Shown one piece after another: positions 62,238 through 64,000 of a stretch of 64,000 nucleotides of DNA; positions within the stretch are counted from its first letter, which is position 1, and the number at the start of each line of letters is the position of its first letter. A model generated the notes under the pieces. It did no database searches, was not told the origin of the DNA, and saw nothing but the letters and a program-made list of their open reading frames with translations. A program made the translations under genes and the position numbers. This DNA comes from Cytophagales bacterium (GTDB lineage Bacteria > Bacteroidota > Bacteroidia > Cytophagales > Cytophagaceae). The stretch covers positions 1-64,000 of the forward strand of contig REBA01000012.1 in assembly GCA_004294225.1 (NCBI GenBank). The letters run 5' to 3'.

Positions 62238-64000
62238 TTATTCCTTAATAAAGTCTAAGTTTTGTTGGCTAAATACCTGAGGTCTATCTGTTGATGAATA
62301 ATAATACAAAGGAATGTCTCGACCTGGGTAATATTTATCACCAATAATTTTAAATAAAAATCTAGACAGTTGTCCGGAGGGCCAAGCGTGAAACTCTCTA
62401 AATGCAAAAGTTATTTCGGAGGAATTGGAATTTATAGGTATTTTCATTTCCTCTCCATTATTATTTAATTGAAATTCACTAATTGAGTTTGAGCCTTTAT
62501 AAATTATGACTTTAATGTCACCACCAATAGTTTTCTGTTCTCCTATTTTTTGAATGTAAAAATGACCTTGCTCACACTTAGTTCTAAAAAGATAATAATC
62601 GGGCATATAGAAATTTCTCCAAAAGCTTACCATGTAATTTGTTGTATCAAGCAGCTTAACTTTATATTTAATTGGATATTGAGAATAATACATTTTGTCA
62701 TGAATTTGGCTATTTATAAATGATGGATTTAATTGAGGAGGAGTGATATTTCCAAAATTTTCCTTGTATAGTTTTTGGTAGATGTAATAAGCTTCGATTT
62801 GGTTTCCTGAAGCTGGATGGGTGGGTTCCCAAGGAATGGTATATGGACCAGTGGTTAAGTATTGGGCAATCTTTAATTTGTTGTTATTAACAAAAGATAT
62901 ATTTAATAAGAAAGTAATAGCTACCAGAAGAAATAGACTTGAATTGCGTAAAAGTTTATTTTGTAAATAAGAAAATCCTAGTAATGCAGGGAAAATATAG
63001 AAAGTAGCAGGTAATAGGGTTCTTACATCTTTATTCCATGTAATAGTTCCTATAATATATGCTAAGATAAGCGCTGAATAGCTCATATAATTCATATATT
63101 TTTTTTTGCCCCAATGAACGATGCTAAAGTAAAGACCAACTAAGATTATTCCCAAAATTAGCGGAGAAAAATAGTAGATAAATTTTGTTGGGTACCAAAT
63201 AAAAGATGACAAACTCATAGGTATTGGGTCGCCTTCGTTCTGCCCAGCAAGAGTAGTAACGCTTGGTAGTGTAAAACTATAGTGATCATTATTAATAAGA
63301 TACCAAAATCCACCACCTAATAAAATAGCTATTAGGTGAATTATGATATTAAAAAATAAATTTTTATATTCTGATTTACCTTGAATGCATTTCGTCAATA
63401 ACCTTATCATGCTGAATAATAAAGGGATTAATGCTAATAATAGAAAGTTTGACTTGGTCAATATACCAAGTCCGAAAACTAATCCTGCATAAAAGGATAG
63501 TTTAGTATTTCTTAGGTATCCTGATTTTGCTAAGCTGTAATTATAAAAACAAACCATACATAATGCAGGAAAATCAAGCATGAGTTGTTTGGTAAGACTA
63601 GTTGCTACTACACTACCAAAGATTACAAATGTAAATACAGAGGCATAGGCATGATTGACCCTCGCATATTTGTTTAGAAACTTATATGCAGAAATATAAC
63701 CTAAAGGAAGCCAAAAAAGAGGAAGACTAAGCGTTGCAGCAGTATAGCTTTTTCCAAAAATAAGTAAAAATGGAAAGGAAACAAGGTAAACCAAGGGTTG
63801 ATAAAAATCATAATAAGTAAGTGATTGTAGAAATTTATTTACATCTTGACCAGTAATCAAATCGTAGATTAGAAAAGCATTTCCACAATGTCTAGCTTGG
63901 TCTATATTAATACCTGAACTATAATCAAATAAAATATAATAGGTATTTAAAAAAATCAGTAAAAATAATGGAGCATAAAACACAAGATTTTGCTGCTTTT
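62238..64000 (-). CDS. GT39/ArnT-like membrane glycosyltransferase, cut by the window edge
   Basis: At least 586 residues of a polytopic membrane protein with about ten hydrophobic helices in its first 380 residues. The remainder is a soluble periplasmic domain ending in DIPLYYYSSTDRPQVFSQQNLD. The N-terminal loop SGINIDQARHCGNAFLIYDLI has the Asp-containing shape of the first periplasmic loop of GT-C enzymes. It probably transfers a sugar from a polyprenyl-phosphate donor. The frame stays open to the window end; a GTG at 63983 is unlikely to be the true start, so the gene is partial at its 5' end. It lies 60 bp upstream of the Wzz-like gene, suggesting a shared envelope-polysaccharide role. 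Confidence 0.72.
   Translation of the reverse strand, partial: KQQNLVFYAPLFLLIFLNTYYILFDYSSGINIDQARHCGNAFLIYDLITGQDVNKFLQSLTYYDFYQPLVYLVSFPFLLIFGKSYTAATLSLPLFWLPLGYISAYKFLNKYARVNHAYASVFTFVIFGSVVATSLTKQLMLDFPALCMVCFYNYSLAKSGYLRNTKLSFYAGLVFGLGILTKSNFLLLALIPLLFSMIRLLTKCIQGKSEYKNLFFNIIIHLIAILLGGGFWYLINNDHYSFTLPSVTTLAGQNEGDPIPMSLSSFIWYPTKFIYYFSPLILGIILVGLYFSIVHWGKKKYMNYMSYSALILAYIIGTITWNKDVRTLLPATFYIFPALLGFSYLQNKLLRNSSLFLLVAITFLLNISFVNNNKLKIAQYLTTGPYTIPWEPTHPASGNQIEAYYIYQKLYKENFGNITPPQLNPSFINSQIHDKMYYSQYPIKYKVKLLDTTNYMVSFWRNFYMPDYYLFRTKCEQGHFYIQKIGEQKTIGGDIKVIIYKGSNSISEFQLNNNGEEMKIPINSNSSEITFAFREFHAWPSGQLSRFLFKIIGDKYYPGRDIPLYYYSSTDRPQVFSQQNLDFIKE

Overview
The window is chromosomal DNA from an AT-rich member of the Bacteroidota. 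I judge it Cytophagia- or Chitinophagia-like, but the sequence does not fix the class. Three secreted proteins end in a type IX secretion (T9SS) sorting domain. Outer-membrane barrels of the DUF6089 type, GSCFA, DUF2911 and VTT families are present. Several promoters fit the Bacteroidota form TTTG-N19/20-TAnnTTTG, and genes start without visible Shine-Dalgarno sequences. I see no insertion sequence, prophage, CRISPR array, integrase or rRNA. Gene order is dense and the one RNA gene recognised with certainty is a tRNA-Leu(CAA).

Layout: 0.1-7.4 kb holds kdsB, a sulfhydrylase/OsmC pair, an NFACT ribosome-rescue factor, a probable small RNA, dnaK and a VTT membrane protein. 7.4-13.5 kb holds a DinB protein, a large T9SS esterase and a methyltransferase-kdsA-symporter operon. 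13.6-18.6 kb holds a coiled-coil membrane protein, the rpsF-rpsR-rplI operon, a ceramidase-like enzyme and an O-antigen ligase. That ligase ends inside a 76-bp perfect palindrome. 18.6-25.5 kb carries a barrel protein, an aldehyde dehydrogenase, menA, a short-chain dehydrogenase lacking its catalytic tyrosine, a hydroxyacid dehydrogenase, greA with a terminator in its leader, and a HIT protein. 25.6-29.4 kb is a four-gene envelope sensing cluster (porin, PstS-like protein, HAMP-GAF coiled-coil receptor without kinase, unrecognised 181-aa protein). 29.9-41.6 kb holds DUF2911, pheS, a tandem AAA+ protein with a duplicated N-terminal domain, and an operon reading DCC-PsbP/Mog1-like-GSCFA-priA-lipoprotein. 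41.8-51.5 kb is mainly secreted and periplasmic degradation: dipeptidyl peptidase, PQQ-type sugar dehydrogenase with a separate companion module, and a 1303-aa beta-galactosidase. 51.5-64 kb carries the tRNA, a phosphoesterase, a flavin monooxygenase coupled to a GH43-like enzyme and an AraC regulator, RidA/cytochrome b5, a MurNAc/GlcNAc kinase-murQ pair, surE, ribBA, a Wzz-like protein and an edge-truncated glycosyltransferase.

How they fit together: kdsA, kdsB, O-antigen ligase, Wzz-like protein and the GT39-like enzyme all serve surface polysaccharide. The sugar hydrolases, symporter, sugar dehydrogenase, secreted esterase and peptidase point to a heterotroph feeding on polysaccharide and protein. 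The BadF kinase and MurQ form a two-step cell-wall sugar recycling route. The parts most worth a second look are the kinase-less sensing cluster, the AAA+ protein with duplicated beta domain, the pseudo-SDR, the small RNA before dnaK, the greA leader terminator, the detached PQQ module and the 76-bp palindrome.
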